Notes: generated by a model from the sequence alone, not told the origin. 64,000 nt of DNA from Sinomicrobium pectinilyticum (GCF_003725735.1 NZ_RJTM01000013.1:62001-126000), one strand, 5' to 3'; positions 1 to 9,172 are shown, counted from the stretch's first letter. Made by a program: numbers and translations.

Positions 1-65
1 CACTTTCTCTTCGGTGAAAGAACTTTTTATGAAAAATTATTCGGAAAGCTTCCGTAATGCCGGGC

Positions 66-1199
66 TTATACTTCTACCCAGACATTCCCTTTTTTATGGG
101 ACTCAACTACTTTTTCAATAAAATTCATACCGCGAACGCCATCGTTTATAGTAGGAAACTCACCGGGATGGTATTTTTCGTTCCGGATAGCTCTGGCAAC
201 TCCCTTGTAGATATTGCCCATGGAATCGAAAATACCTTCGGGATGCCCGGGAGGCAATTTACTGCCGTCCAAAGACAATTGACTGTTATACGCGTGTCCG
301 GGCTTTAATACTTTTAACGGGCCGTCTTCGGTGAGGTGATAGAGGTAATTGGGGTTTTCCTGTTCCCATTTCAGGCCTCCTTTATTGCCGTAAATACTCA
401 CGGTAAAGTTGTTTTCTTCGCCGGTAGCGATCTGGCTGGTGCGGATAAGCCCTTTTACAAATTCGGAGAAACGCAGAAGTACAGTACCGTCAACATCCAT
501 TTTATTATCACTGTACACGTAATTGAGGTCCGCAAGTATTTCTTTTACTTCCATTCCGGTCACGTATTCTATCATGTCAAAAGCATGCGTACCGATATCG
601 CCTATACAACAACTGATCCCGGATTTTTCGGGGTCGAGTCGCCATGTGACAGCACGTTTTTCCGCATCGTGGATGATAGGGTTGATCCATCCCTGGTAAT
701 ACTGTACATCTATCTTTTGTATGGTGCCGATCATCCCGGACGCGATCATCTCTTTCATTTGGCGCACCATAGGATACCCGGTATAGGTGTAGGTTACTGC
801 AAATATGGTTTTGGATTTACCGAGGATCTCTTTCAGTATTTTTGCTTCCTCATAGGTGGTGGTCATCGGTTTTTCGCAAATGACATTGAACCCGTTTTCC
901 AGCAGCTTTTTTGCCATGGGAAAATGAAGGAAGTTGGGTGTCAGGATTGAAATCACCTCCATCCTTTCGGTTTCGGGGAGTTTAAGTTCTTCTTCGATCA
1001 ATGTGTCGAAGTCTCTATACACCCGGTTGGTAGGAATACCGATTTTTTCGGCAAAGCCGATATTCTGTTCAAAATCAGGGTTAAATACGCCGCCTACTAA
1101 TTGGTAACTATCATACATGGAGGAAGCAACCCGGTGCAATACCCCTATTAACGAATCGCCACCCCCTCCGAGAATTCCTAATCTGATTTTAGTGCTCAT
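66..1199 (-). CDS. Gfo/Idh/MocA family NAD(P)-dependent oxidoreductase
   Basis: A 377-residue cytoplasmic oxidoreductase. The N-terminal Rossmann fold (about residues 1-125) opens with a glycine-rich loop (ILGGGGDSLIG) and carries the family EKP motif (CEKPMTTT). The C-terminal half is the alpha/beta substrate domain, with the GDIGTHAFDMIEY stretch where the family's catalytic His/Asp lie. Members reduce or oxidise sugars, inositols and their 3-keto derivatives. It is the last gene of a minus-strand set with an MFS permease and a TIM-barrel isomerase, and it sits near a GMC sugar-dehydrogenase pair, so 3-keto-sugar reduction is the best guess; the exact substrate is unknown. A hairpin in the 187-bp gap upstream could lower its expression relative to the permease. 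Confidence 0.9.
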   Translation of the reverse strand: MSTKIRLGILGGGGDSLIGVLHRVASSMYDSYQLVGGVFNPDFEQNIGFAEKIGIPTNRVYRDFDTLIEEELKLPETERMEVISILTPNFLHFPMAKKLLENGFNVICEKPMTTTYEEAKILKEILGKSKTIFAVTYTYTGYPMVRQMKEMIASGMIGTIQKIDVQYYQGWINPIIHDAEKRAVTWRLDPEKSGISCCIGDIGTHAFDMIEYVTGMEVKEILADLNYVYSDNKMDVDGTVLLRFSEFVKGLIRTSQIATGEENNFTVSIYGNKGGLKWEQENPNYLYHLTEDGPLKVLKPGHAYNSQLSLDGSKLPPGHPEGIFDSMGNIYKGVARAIRNEKYHPGEFPTINDGVRGMNFIEKVVESHKKGNVWVEV

Positions 1200-1249
1200 T
1201 TTTTAGTTAGTATGTTATTGTTGTGTTTAAAATTAAAATAAAAAGGATT

Positions 1250-1291
1250 ACTGGAAAAAATGGAATGAAAATCCGGATGATCCCGGATTTT
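1250..1291 (-). terminator. Intercistronic hairpin, terminator-like
   Basis: A perfect 9-bp stem (1268-1276 with 1283-1291, AAAATCCGG/CCGGATTTT) with a 6-nt loop lies between the MFS permease and the Gfo/Idh/MocA gene. Read on the minus strand, a T-rich tract follows after a short spacer. It may end or attenuate transcription leaving the permease. Confidence 0.45.
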
Positions 1292-1386
1292 CGTTCTTTA
1301 ATATATTATCCGTAAATGAAGTGTCCTTCATTGTTGGTTTTTCTTAAATCATAAATACTGCGGTCCCGTATACGGTCCGGAAAAGT

Positions 1387-2619
1387 TTACGAATTTTTGT
1401 ATTCCACTTTTTCGTTCCGGAATAACAGGACAAAAAGCACGGATACGGCAAAGGCAAAAATAGCAGGAAAGATCCATATGTTCTCCCAGTTGTGAGAACC
1501 ATCTGCTGCGAGGTACGTATCGGTAATCTTACCGGCTACCCAGAATCCGATAAGCATACCCACACCATAGGTAGCCAGGGTAATGAGTCCCTGTGCCGCA
1601 CTTTTGTATTTTTCTCCTGCCTTGGTATCTGTATATATCTGACCGGAAACAAAGAAGAAATCATAACAGAGGCCATGTAACGCAATACCCGTAAGGAGCA
1701 TAAACGCAAGTTCTCCGGCATTGCCGTAAGCAAATAACAGGTAACGTAGTGTCCATGCCAGCATTCCGGCAAGGATGGTCTTTTTGAAACCAAACTTTTT
1801 AAAGAAAAATGGCAGGAGCAGCATAAACAAGACTTCGGATGCCTGGCCCAAAGCCATTTTCTCCGTAGGACTTTCCAAACCTGCTTCCGTAAGGAACGGG
1901 TGAGTGTTCTGATAGTAGAAAGCCAGGGGAATACAAATCAATACGGAAGAGATAAAGAACATGAGGAAGTTCTTATCTTTTAACAGTTTCAGGGCTTCCA
2001 GTCCGAGTACGTCAGACAGGGTGACTTTTTCTCCCTTGCTGACTTTAGGAGGAGTTTTGGGAAGGGTAAAACTGAAAATCCCCAGTATTGCGGAAGCTAC
2101 CGCCGTCATTAAAAAGGTGTTTTTCAACATGCCGTTTTCCACACCTTCCGCAGAGTCCCAATGGAACACCCGGCTTATAAGTACTCCGGCAATGATCCAT
2201 CCGATGGTACCGAATACCCGTACGAAAGAGAACTCCTTCGCAGGGTCTTTCATTTGATTAAAGGCAACCGAATTTACCAGTGCGAGGGTAGGCATGTACA
2301 AGATCATATATCCGAGAACATAGGGATAAAAAGCAGTGAATTCGGTAGTACCGGCCATTTGGTACATGAGAACGGCACCAATGAGATGAAGTATTCCGAG
2401 AATGCGCTCCGCATTAAAATATCTGTCGGCAATAAGTCCTATAATAAAGGGAGCGATAATGGCACCCCAGGATTGTGTGGAGAATGCCTGGGCAGATTGT
2501 CCTGCGGTTGCGTCCAGGTTATGCCCCAGGAAAGTTCCCAGGGAGACAAACCATCCTCCCCAGATGAAAAATTCGAGAAACATCATCAGGGAGAGCTGGA
2601 ATTGTGTTTTTTTATTCAT
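1387..2619 (-). CDS. MFS transporter, nucleoside:H+ symporter (NupG-like) family
   Basis: A 410-residue inner-membrane permease with about 12 hydrophobic segments. The N-terminus (QFQLSLMMFLEFFIWGGWFVSLG) and the overall pattern match the NHS branch of the major facilitator superfamily typified by E. coli NupG. In Bacteroidota such permeases often sit beside sugar isomerase and Gfo/Idh/MocA genes rather than nucleoside genes, so here it probably imports a sugar, sugar derivative or nucleoside for its two neighbours. Translation ends in YKNS, 187 bp before the oxidoreductase. The family call is firm; the substrate is not known. Confidence 0.85.
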   Translation of the reverse strand: MNKKTQFQLSLMMFLEFFIWGGWFVSLGTFLGHNLDATAGQSAQAFSTQSWGAIIAPFIIGLIADRYFNAERILGILHLIGAVLMYQMAGTTEFTAFYPYVLGYMILYMPTLALVNSVAFNQMKDPAKEFSFVRVFGTIGWIIAGVLISRVFHWDSAEGVENGMLKNTFLMTAVASAILGIFSFTLPKTPPKVSKGEKVTLSDVLGLEALKLLKDKNFLMFFISSVLICIPLAFYYQNTHPFLTEAGLESPTEKMALGQASEVLFMLLLPFFFKKFGFKKTILAGMLAWTLRYLLFAYGNAGELAFMLLTGIALHGLCYDFFFVSGQIYTDTKAGEKYKSAAQGLITLATYGVGMLIGFWVAGKITDTYLAADGSHNWENIWIFPAIFAFAVSVLFVLLFRNEKVEYKNS

Positions 2620-2703
2620 AGATGGTTAAATGTTAGATTTAAATATGAGATTCAGATGTCGGATGAGTTGCAAACAGATATGCGGGAGGGCTAATGTCTG
2701 AAG

Positions 2704-3714
2704 CTATGAAATTTGTTTTGCAGCATTGATCAGCAGTTTTTTAGTGGCAAGAATGCCTTCCTCTTCACTGAGCCTTTCCCCTTCATATTCTACACCGATA
2801 TACCCGGTATAGCCTGCATCTTTAACAATTTGCAGCATTTTTACGTAGTCTATAGTTGTTTCGTTCCCGGCTTCATCGAAATCATATGATTTTGCGCTTA
2901 CAGCTTTGGCGAATGGCATTAATTCCCGTACTCCTTTATATTTGTCGTACTCTTCCACACATGGTGCTCCCCAGGGTTCACCGTTTTCCCTTTTTATGCA
3001 GAAATTACCGAAATCGGGGAGTGTGCCGCAGTTTTTCATGTTCACTTCCTGCATAACTTCCGCCAGTAGCTCACCGTCAGAGGAAAAACCGCCGTGGTTT
3101 TCTACCAGTATGTTCACACCGGATTTCGCGGCATATGTGGCAAGACCGGACAAGCCTTCGGCAGCGTATTGTTTCCAGGCCTCAGGGTCCTGTTCACCGA
3201 AAAGGTTTACCCGGATGGAGTGGCAACCCAGTATAGCGGCTGCATCTACCCATTTATGATGGGCTTCAATGGCCCTGGTCCGTTCTGTTTTGTCCCTAAC
3301 CCCGAGATTGCCTTCGGCATCTACCATTATAACGAGGTTTTTTATATCATTGTCATTACTGCGTTTGTTGAGTTCCCTGGCAAGATTATAGACAGCCGCA
3401 GCGGAGCTGGAATTTTTTTCCAGTTCTTTCCGGTATAATTGGCTTACGTATTCCAGTCCCTCAAATCCCCATGCTTTTGCTTTCTTTGCAAAGTCCAGCG
3501 GGTCGAAACCTTGTTCCATTATCATTCTGTGGATGGACCACTGTGCCAGAGATAATTTAAAAAAAGGAGTGCTTTCTTTTTCAGCAATAGCTTTTTCCGG
3601 TGTTGCAGACAGGGACTCTTTATCTTTTTTAGGGTCTTTGCAAGCATATAGTCCCAGTAACGATAAGGCTATACCGGCTTTACCGGAATTCCCGATAAAA
3701 TTTCGTCTGTTCAT
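2704..3714 (-). CDS. Tat-exported TIM-barrel sugar isomerase/epimerase, probable lipoprotein
   Basis: A 336-residue protein. The N-terminus has a twin-arginine-type signal (NRRNFIGNSGKAG), a hydrophobic stretch and a lipobox (LYAC), suggesting a periplasmic, lipid-anchored enzyme. Residues about 50-330 form a xylose-isomerase-like TIM barrel with metal-ligand motifs such as LVENHGGFSSDGE, LPDFGNFC and GVEYEGE. Relatives act as isomerases or epimerases on sugars, keto-sugars or inosose. It is the first gene of the minus-strand set (85 bp before the permease). The divergent operon holds a GMC dehydrogenase and a second exported TIM barrel, so it probably processes the same oxidised sugars. The reaction itself cannot be read from the sequence. 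Confidence 0.85.
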   Translation of the reverse strand: MNRRNFIGNSGKAGIALSLLGLYACKDPKKDKESLSATPEKAIAEKESTPFFKLSLAQWSIHRMIMEQGFDPLDFAKKAKAWGFEGLEYVSQLYRKELEKNSSSAAAVYNLARELNKRSNDNDIKNLVIMVDAEGNLGVRDKTERTRAIEAHHKWVDAAAILGCHSIRVNLFGEQDPEAWKQYAAEGLSGLATYAAKSGVNILVENHGGFSSDGELLAEVMQEVNMKNCGTLPDFGNFCIKRENGEPWGAPCVEEYDKYKGVRELMPFAKAVSAKSYDFDEAGNETTIDYVKMLQIVKDAGYTGYIGVEYEGERLSEEEGILATKKLLINAAKQIS

Positions 3715-3815
3715 TATAATCGGTATTTTGATTTAAGAATTGCTAAAATAATAAGTTTTAAAAGTAATATGTATTTATCTTACAAAAAAATTTATCGAAA
3801 AATATATAAAATTTA

Positions 3816-3823
3816 TATATTTG
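3816..3823 (+). promoter_or_regulatory. Putative -7 box (TATATTTG) for the GMC operon
   Basis: TATATTTG matches the Bacteroidota -7 consensus TAnnTTTG and lies 34 bp before the GMC start codon, inside a very AT-rich divergent region. A clear TTG at about -33 is not seen, so the match is partial. Confidence 0.45.
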
Positions 3824-3857
3824 AAGCTTACTCTAATATAAAAACAAATTACGAATA

Positions 3858-5570
3858 ATGGGCACTATGTACTATAATCCTCCGCAGGAGGAATACGATG
3901 CTATTGTAATAGGCACCGGAGTGAGCGGCGGATGGGCTGCTAAAGAATTGTGTGAGAAAGGCTTGAAAACCCTGGTACTGGAGCGGGGGCGCATGGTAAA
4001 ACATATAGAAGATTACCCTACGATGCACCTGGACCCCTGGGATATGGAAAACGGAGGGGCCCCTACACAGGAAGATCTTCGCAAGCAGGCAAAACAGGCG
4101 AGGACCGGTTACACCGTCCGCCAGGATACCAAACACTTCTTTGTGAACGACCTGGAGCACCCTTATAATGAAGTAGAACGTTTTGACTGGATGCGTGGAT
4201 ATCATGTGGGAGGACGCTCTATTATGTGGGGAAGGCAGAGTTACAGGCATGGTGACATTGATTTTGAAGCGAATTTAAAGGAGGGCGTAGCCGTAGACTG
4301 GCCTATCCGTTATAAAGATATAGCACCCTGGTATGACTATGTAGAGAAGCATATAGGGGTGAGTGGTGAAAAACTGGGCTTACCTCAATTGCCGGACGGG
4401 CAATTTCTTCCGCCTATGGAACTTTACTGTGTGGAGGAAGACCTGAAAAAAGCCATGGCCAGCAAATTTGATGACGGAAGGTTATTAACCATTGGCCGGG
4501 TAGCACATATAACCGGAGGGCAGTTTGACGGAAGGAGCCACTGCCAGTTCCGTAACCGTTGTGCCAGAGGATGTCCTTTCGGAGCCTATTTCAGCAGTAA
4601 TTCTTCTACGCTTCCTGCTGCCGAGCGTACCGGGAACATGACACTTCGCCCGTTCTCTATAGTACATGAAATTATGTATGATAAGGATAAGAAACGTGCT
4701 ACCGGAGTGAGGATTATAGATGCGGAAAGTAATGAAACTTATGAATTCAAAGCCAAAGTGATCTTTGTTTGTGCTTCTGCTATCGGGTCTACCTCAATCC
4801 TGATGCAATCCAAATCCGAACGTTTCCCGGAAGGAATGGGGAACGATTCGGGAGAACTCGGGCACAACCTGATGGACCACCATTTCCAGGTGGGGGCTTC
4901 CGCAAAAGTGGACGGCTTCGAAGATAAATACTTCAAAGGCAGAAGGCCCAACGGGTTCTATATCCCGAGGTTCCGCAACCTGGGAGGGAATACTGATAAA
5001 AAAGACTTCCTCAGGGGTTACGGCTACCAGGGTGGCGGCGGAAGAGGTGATTTGACTAATACGGTAAAAGAATTATCTTATGGTAAAGAGTTGAAAGAGC
5101 TAATCCTTCAGCCTGGTGGCTGGGGTATTAATATGACTGCCTTCGGAGAAATGCTGCCACACCACGACAATAAGATGTTCCTGGACTATGAAAAGACAGA
5201 TAAATGGGGGCTGCCAACCGTAACTTTTGATGCTAAATTCCGTGAGAACGAATTTAATATGCGTAAGGATATGAAACAGCAGGCCATAGATATGCTGGAA
5301 GCTGCCGGATTTAAAGAGATAAGACCTTATGACAATCCCGGGGCCCCCGGTCTCGGTATCCATGAAATGGGAACGGCACGTATGGGAAGAGATCCGAAAA
5401 CCTCTGTGCTCAACGGAAACAACCAGATACACGCTGTGCCTAACGTATATGTAACTGACGGTGCGGCAATGACTTCCGCCAGTTGTGTTAACCCATCCCT
5501 GACTTATATGGCCCTTACTGCAAGGGCAGCGGATCACGCAGTGAACGAACTGAAAAAAATGAATATTTAA
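3858..5570 (+). CDS. GMC family FAD-dependent sugar dehydrogenase, large subunit
   Basis: A 570-residue flavoprotein. Residues about 12-45 form the FAD-binding beta-alpha-beta unit (VIGTGVSGGWAAKELCEKG...VLERG). The C-terminus carries the GMC_oxred_C signature with HEMGTARMG and an Asn near the end (ASCVNPSLTYMAL). A Cys-rich stretch (CQFRNRCARGCPFGAY) is typical of the gluconate/glucoside dehydrogenase branch. It has no signal peptide of its own. The next gene, 10 bp downstream, encodes the Tat-signal small subunit, so export as a complex by hitch-hiking is likely, as in known three-component dehydrogenases. Probable role: oxidation of a sugar or glycoside hydroxyl, with electrons passed to a cytochrome c. 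Confidence 0.92.
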   Translation: MGTMYYNPPQEEYDAIVIGTGVSGGWAAKELCEKGLKTLVLERGRMVKHIEDYPTMHLDPWDMENGGAPTQEDLRKQAKQARTGYTVRQDTKHFFVNDLEHPYNEVERFDWMRGYHVGGRSIMWGRQSYRHGDIDFEANLKEGVAVDWPIRYKDIAPWYDYVEKHIGVSGEKLGLPQLPDGQFLPPMELYCVEEDLKKAMASKFDDGRLLTIGRVAHITGGQFDGRSHCQFRNRCARGCPFGAYFSSNSSTLPAAERTGNMTLRPFSIVHEIMYDKDKKRATGVRIIDAESNETYEFKAKVIFVCASAIGSTSILMQSKSERFPEGMGNDSGELGHNLMDHHFQVGASAKVDGFEDKYFKGRRPNGFYIPRFRNLGGNTDKKDFLRGYGYQGGGGRGDLTNTVKELSYGKELKELILQPGGWGINMTAFGEMLPHHDNKMFLDYEKTDKWGLPTVTFDAKFRENEFNMRKDMKQQAIDMLEAAGFKEIRPYDNPGAPGLGIHEMGTARMGRDPKTSVLNGNNQIHAVPNVYVTDGAAMTSASCVNPSLTYMALTARAADHAVNELKKMNI

Positions 5571-5580
5571 AACAAATGCC

Positions 5581-6219
5581 ATGCAAAGAAGAGACGCGAT
5601 AAAAAATATAGGACTTTCTTTGGGGTTTGTTGCTGCTACCCCGACCTTGTTAAGCATACTTCAAAGTTGTACGGGAGATCCTAAAGTGGAATGGACCCCG
5701 GAATTCTTTACACCTGAGGAAGGTAGTATATTGTCTAAAATGGTAGATATTATCCTTCCGAAAACAGAAGACCTTCCCGGAGCTGCAGAACTGAACGTAC
5801 CGCAGTTTATCGATAAATATATCAAAGAAGTGTACAGTCCGGAGGACCAGAAGCGGGTAAAGAACGGAATGAAAGCTTTTACCGATAAACTTGGGGTGAG
5901 TGCACAGGACCTTCCTAAAGTGAAGGAAGAAGAAATTGAAAAGGTCATAGCTTCTTCCCTTAAAATAAATGCGGATCAGAGAAAGGATATGGAAAGAAAA
6001 CTGCGGGAATACAAAGACAGCGATGACGGGGCTTCTCCGGAAAATGAAGATGTCCTGGTTTTTGGTTTTGTAAAGGATATACGCGAAAAAACTATTGCCG
6101 GGTTTAAGATCAGTGAATATATAGGAGAGGAAGTCCTCGCTTATGATCCCATTCCCGGAAAACAACAGGGCTGTATTTCCCTGGAAGAAGCTACCGGAGG
6201 GAAATTGTGGTCTTTATAA
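5581..6219 (+). CDS. Gluconate 2-dehydrogenase subunit 3 family protein
   Basis: A 212-residue small subunit of a GMC dehydrogenase. The N-terminus has a twin-arginine motif (MQRRDAIKNIGLSLG), a hydrophobic core and a Cys that could serve as a lipobox (ILQSC). The rest matches the subunit-3 family (FTPEEGSILSKMVDIILPKTEDLPGAAELNVPQFID). In characterised systems this subunit chaperones and exports the flavoprotein through Tat. It starts 10 bp after the GMC gene and ends 60 bp before the isomerase gene, so the three are probably one transcript. It has no catalytic motif of its own. Confidence 0.9.
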   Translation: MQRRDAIKNIGLSLGFVAATPTLLSILQSCTGDPKVEWTPEFFTPEEGSILSKMVDIILPKTEDLPGAAELNVPQFIDKYIKEVYSPEDQKRVKNGMKAFTDKLGVSAQDLPKVKEEEIEKVIASSLKINADQRKDMERKLREYKDSDDGASPENEDVLVFGFVKDIREKTIAGFKISEYIGEEVLAYDPIPGKQQGCISLEEATGGKLWSL

Positions 6220-6227
6220 AAGTATCC

Positions 6228-6257
6228 CTGTCCCGGATTTTTACATGTCCGGGATAG
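6228..6257 (+). other. Intercistronic hairpin
   Basis: Arms 6228-6237 and 6248-6257 pair over 10 bp with one G-U and a 10-nt loop. No T-run follows, so it is more likely an RNA-stability or processing element between operon genes than a terminator. Confidence 0.35.
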
Positions 6258-6279
6258 TATCCTACTAAACCAACCTATT

Positions 6280-7212
6280 GTGAAAAGAAGAACATTTGTA
6301 CAGAATTCTCTTATGGCAACCCTGGGAGCTTCGGTGACGACCACCGGAGCTTTCGGTCTTGCCGGTAATACCGAAGGGACAAGACAGGAAAAACACAAAT
6401 TCAATCTTAAATATGCGCCTCATGAAGGCATGTTTAAGCACAATGCCGGCGGGGATATTATTTCCCAGCTCGAATACATGGCGGAGCAGGGGTTTACTGC
6501 CCTTGAAGATAACGGCATGAGCGGCCGACCGGTTAATGTACAGGAAGCCATAGCCAAGACCATGCAGGACCTGGGTATGGAAATGGGGGTATTTGTCGCC
6601 CATAAAATATACTGGACAGAACCGAATCTCACCAGTGGGGATGTGGGAAAAAGGGAAGAATTCCTGGCGGATATACGAAAGTCCGTGGAAATAGCCAAGA
6701 GAGTAAATGCCAAATGGGTCACTGTTGTTCCGGGATATAAGGATTTCAGGAAAGAACCGGGTTATCAAACGGTAAATGTGGTGGAATCCCTTAAACAGGC
6801 TTCCGGAATACTGGAGCCCCATGGTATAACTATGGTACTGGAACCTCTGAATTATATGAATCACCCGGGATTGTTCCTGGAGAAATCAGCACAGGCCTAC
6901 GAGATCTGCAAAGCGGTAAACTCGCCTTCCTGTAAGATACTTTACGATATTTATCATCAGCAGATAACCGAGGGAAATCTAATCCCCAATATAGAAGCCA
7001 GCTGGGATGAGATCGCTTATTTCCAGGTAGGGGATAACCCGGGAAGGAAAGAACCGACGACCGGGGAGATCAATTACAAAAATATCTTCAAATATATCTA
7101 CGATAAAGGATTTCAAGGTATTGTAGGTATGGAACATGGAAATTCCAGACCGAACGGAGAAGGCGAACTTGCAGTGATTGAAGCTTACAAAGAAGTGGAT
7201 AATTTCCTGTAG
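6280..7212 (+). CDS. Tat-exported TIM-barrel isomerase, hydroxypyruvate isomerase-like
   Basis: A 310-residue protein starting at GTG. This start gives a full twin-arginine signal (KRRTFVQNSLMATLGAS). The mature part is a xylose-isomerase-like TIM barrel of the Hyi/IolI type with probable metal ligands in VLEPLNY, YDIYHQQ and GMEHGNS. The Hyi name describes family similarity only; in a GMC operon with a periplasmic signal, a 3-keto-sugar isomerase or epimerase is more plausible than hydroxypyruvate isomerase. It is last in the + operon and is followed by a very strong hairpin. Confidence 0.85.
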   Translation: MKRRTFVQNSLMATLGASVTTTGAFGLAGNTEGTRQEKHKFNLKYAPHEGMFKHNAGGDIISQLEYMAEQGFTALEDNGMSGRPVNVQEAIAKTMQDLGMEMGVFVAHKIYWTEPNLTSGDVGKREEFLADIRKSVEIAKRVNAKWVTVVPGYKDFRKEPGYQTVNVVESLKQASGILEPHGITMVLEPLNYMNHPGLFLEKSAQAYEICKAVNSPSCKILYDIYHQQITEGNLIPNIEASWDEIAYFQVGDNPGRKEPTTGEINYKNIFKYIYDKGFQGIVGMEHGNSRPNGEGELAVIEAYKEVDNFL

Positions 7213-7230
7213 GCTTTCCGGAACAAATCA

Positions 7231-7290
7231 AAATTATCTGCCTGCGATCCCCATAATATATTATTTCCGGGGATCGCAGGCAGATAATTT
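7231..7290. terminator. Long perfect hairpin between convergent genes (bidirectional terminator)
   Basis: The 22-nt arms 7231-7252 and 7269-7290 are perfect reverse complements with a 16-nt AT-rich loop. The GC-rich inner part and the A/T-rich base on both sides fit a bidirectional terminator between the isomerase (+) and the VOC gene (-). Confidence 0.8.
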
Positions 7291-7343
7291 GTTTATGGAC
7301 GGCCCTGAAAAAGCATTAAAACACGCCCCACCTATTTACGGAT

Positions 7344-8006
7344 TTATTTTTTCTCCCTGTGTAGTATATGCTCCTGCCTGTTTGCTGAAAAGATTATTCT
7401 GGTCGGAAAGGACGATGCCTTTTGTGTGGTGGGAAACCAGTTCCTGTCAGCGGCGGCCAGTATAAAAAGGCCTTCTTCATCTCCCATAACAGTAAAATGT
7501 TCCTGGGGAGGTTGTTTCGGATAGGTCTCTACACCGTATTTTGCCGTGATTTCGGATGCAAGATCGGGTACATTTCCGGTGACCAGGCCTATTTCACTGA
7601 TATTGAGTACGGACAGACCGTCGAAGTCACGATCGGATGTTTTCTTACGGTCATACCGGGTAATGTACTCCAGTATATTGCCATTGTTATCCCGAAAGTA
7701 AAAGGATTTGGCATTCCACCTTGAGAAATCTGCTATGGTTTCATTATCTTCATCAGACACGAAGAGTATACCCACTTTTCCCTTCATGAGAGAATGGGCT
7801 TCTTCCAGCTTGTTGTTGGGAATATCGAATGCAATATGGTACACCGGGTTTAATTGCTCCGATTTATTAAAAACGAGCAGGGTTTCCCCCGCCTGTATGT
7901 GTAAGGATGTATTATCGGACCGGACCGGTAAGCCCATGATATCGGCGTAAAAACCGGCCGTTTCTTCTAAATTATCCGCACTTAAATGTATTTCTTTCAG
8001 TTTCAT
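7344..8006 (-). CDS. VOC (glyoxalase/bleomycin-resistance fold) family protein
   Basis: A 220-residue cytoplasmic protein. Residues 1-120 form a VOC module ([24 protein letters not shown] ... [12 protein letters not shown]), with His and Glu at typical metal positions. The second half (from about residue 130, [18 protein letters not shown]) looks like a diverged second VOC module. Its start overlaps the end of the upstream NUDIX gene by 4 bp, so the two are co-transcribed and probably translationally coupled. Family members include glyoxalases, dioxygenases and isomerases; no substrate can be assigned. Confidence 0.8.
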   Translation of the reverse strand: MKLKEIHLSADNLEETAGFYADIMGLPVRSDNTSLHIQAGETLLVFNKSEQLNPVYHIAFDIPNNKLEEAHSLMKGKVGILFVSDEDNETIADFSRWNAKSFYFRDNNGNILEYITRYDRKKTSDRDFDGLSVLNISEIGLVTGNVPDLASEITAKYGVETYPKQPPQEHFTVMGDEEGLFILAAADRNWFPTTQKASSFPTRIIFSANRQEHILHREKK

Positions 8007-8599
8007 GGCTTATCGGGAACAAGTAATGCGTTAGCCTGGGCATAGAGTAAAAGGGCAATTGTTTTTCCGTCTTTTATCCTGCCGTCCGTAATCATCGCCA
8101 TAGCCTCGGAAAAAGGGATTTCCAGTACCTCTATATTCTCGTGTTCGCTTTCTACGCCACCTCCGTCACTTACTTTCATTTCTCTGGAATATTCTCCGGT
8201 GAAAAAATAGATGATCTCTGTTACGGAACCGGGTGACATGTATGCTTCAAATATCTTGCAGACCTCCCTGATCCTATAGCCGGTTTCTTCTTCTGCTTCT
8301 CGTTTAATACATGCTTCGGGGCTGTCCTCATCTAACAGGCCGGCACAAGCCTCTATCATCATACCTGTTTCGTTACCGTTCAGATAAGTAGGCATACGGA
8401 ATTGCCGGGTTAATATAACGGTTTGTTCTTCTTTATTGAACAGCAGGATAGTGGCCCCGTTTCCACGATCGTATGCTTCCCGGCTTTGTGGCTGCCATTC
8501 CCCGTCTTTGTTTTGATATTCAAAAGTAGCCTTCTTTAAGGTATACCAATTGTCAGAGAGGATATCTATCTTCAGATCCCTTACTTTGGAGTTGCCCAT
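8003..8599 (-). CDS. nudK: NUDIX hydrolase, NudK-like (GDP-mannose pyrophosphatase family)
   Basis: A 198-residue protein close in length to E. coli NudK (191). The Nudix helix is seen in [22 protein letters not shown], including the REAEEETG core that binds Mg2+. The following [16 protein letters not shown] stretch is characteristic of the NudK/ADP-ribose pyrophosphatase branch, which hydrolyses nucleoside-diphosphate sugars. It heads a two-gene minus-strand unit with the VOC gene and is separated from the upstream cytochrome gene by a terminator. The NUDIX call is firm; GDP-mannose specificity is inferred from family resemblance. Confidence 0.85.
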   Translation of the reverse strand: MGNSKVRDLKIDILSDNWYTLKKATFEYQNKDGEWQPQSREAYDRGNGATILLFNKEEQTVILTRQFRMPTYLNGNETGMMIEACAGLLDEDSPEACIKREAEEETGYRIREVCKIFEAYMSPGSVTEIIYFFTGEYSREMKVSDGGGVESEHENIEVLEIPFSEAMAMITDGRIKDGKTIALLLYAQANALLVPDKP

Positions 8600-8616
8600 A
8601 ATTTTCTCTTAATTTA

Positions 8617-8658
8617 CAAAAAATTATCCCTCTTACCCGGGGAGAGGAAGAGGGATAA
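8617..8658 (-). terminator. Intrinsic terminator of the cytochrome c gene
   Basis: A perfect 11-bp stem (8624-8634 with 8648-8658, TTATCCCTCTT/AAGAGGGATAA) is followed on the minus strand by a T-run (A-run 8617-8623). It lies just after the cytochrome stop codon and separates it from nudK. Confidence 0.8.
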
Positions 8659-8683
8659 AAACAGTATATTTTAAAATCCGGTC

Positions 8684-9172
8684 TTAGAGTGTTCTCAGGA
8701 ACTCTGCGATTGCTCTGGCTTCATCCTCCGAGAGGTTCTGATTAAGCATCAGGGTTCCGTTATATTCTTCTACAAGCGCCTTTGCTATAGGATCTTCCTT
8801 TTGCATTTCATCCGGGTTGAGCATCATGTTCATCACCCATTCCGGGCTTCTTCGTTCATAGATACCTGTCAGAGCGGGACCTATAAATTTCTGATCAGTT
8901 TTGTGGCATGCCGTACATTTTACTTTAAAAGCTTCCTCACCTTTGGCAGCCAGGTCATTGTCTATATCCCCGAATTCTACTTCCTTAATAGGACCGATAC
9001 CCTTGTTGCTCATATCTACCGGAACTTTGGAAGCCTGGGCTCCCGACTTTTCCGATTTCTTTTCGGTCTGGGTCCTTTCGTAACTGAATTTTTCCTTTTT
9101 CTCTTTTTTCTCTCCGCAACTTACCAATATCATGGCAGTGCCCAATGCCATTGTCAGCAATAATTTTTTCAT
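8684..9172 (-). CDS. c-type cytochrome lipoprotein
   Basis: About 162 residues from the chosen ATG at 9172; a longer start at 9193 is possible but adds MGKNSEK before a normal signal. The signal MKKLLLTMALGTAMILVSC ends in a lipobox, followed by a charged linker rich in Lys, Glu and Ser. A single class I haem site is present (CTACH), with a likely distal Met near GTLMLNQNLSEDEARAIAEFL. It is probably a periplasmic electron carrier. Its closeness to a GMC dehydrogenase pair suggests it could accept electrons from sugar oxidation, though it forms its own transcript with its own terminator. Confidence 0.88.
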   Translation of the reverse strand: MKKLLLTMALGTAMILVSCGEKKEKKEKFSYERTQTEKKSEKSGAQASKVPVDMSNKGIGPIKEVEFGDIDNDLAAKGEEAFKVKCTACHKTDQKFIGPALTGIYERRSPEWVMNMMLNPDEMQKEDPIAKALVEEYNGTLMLNQNLSEDEARAIAEFLRTL

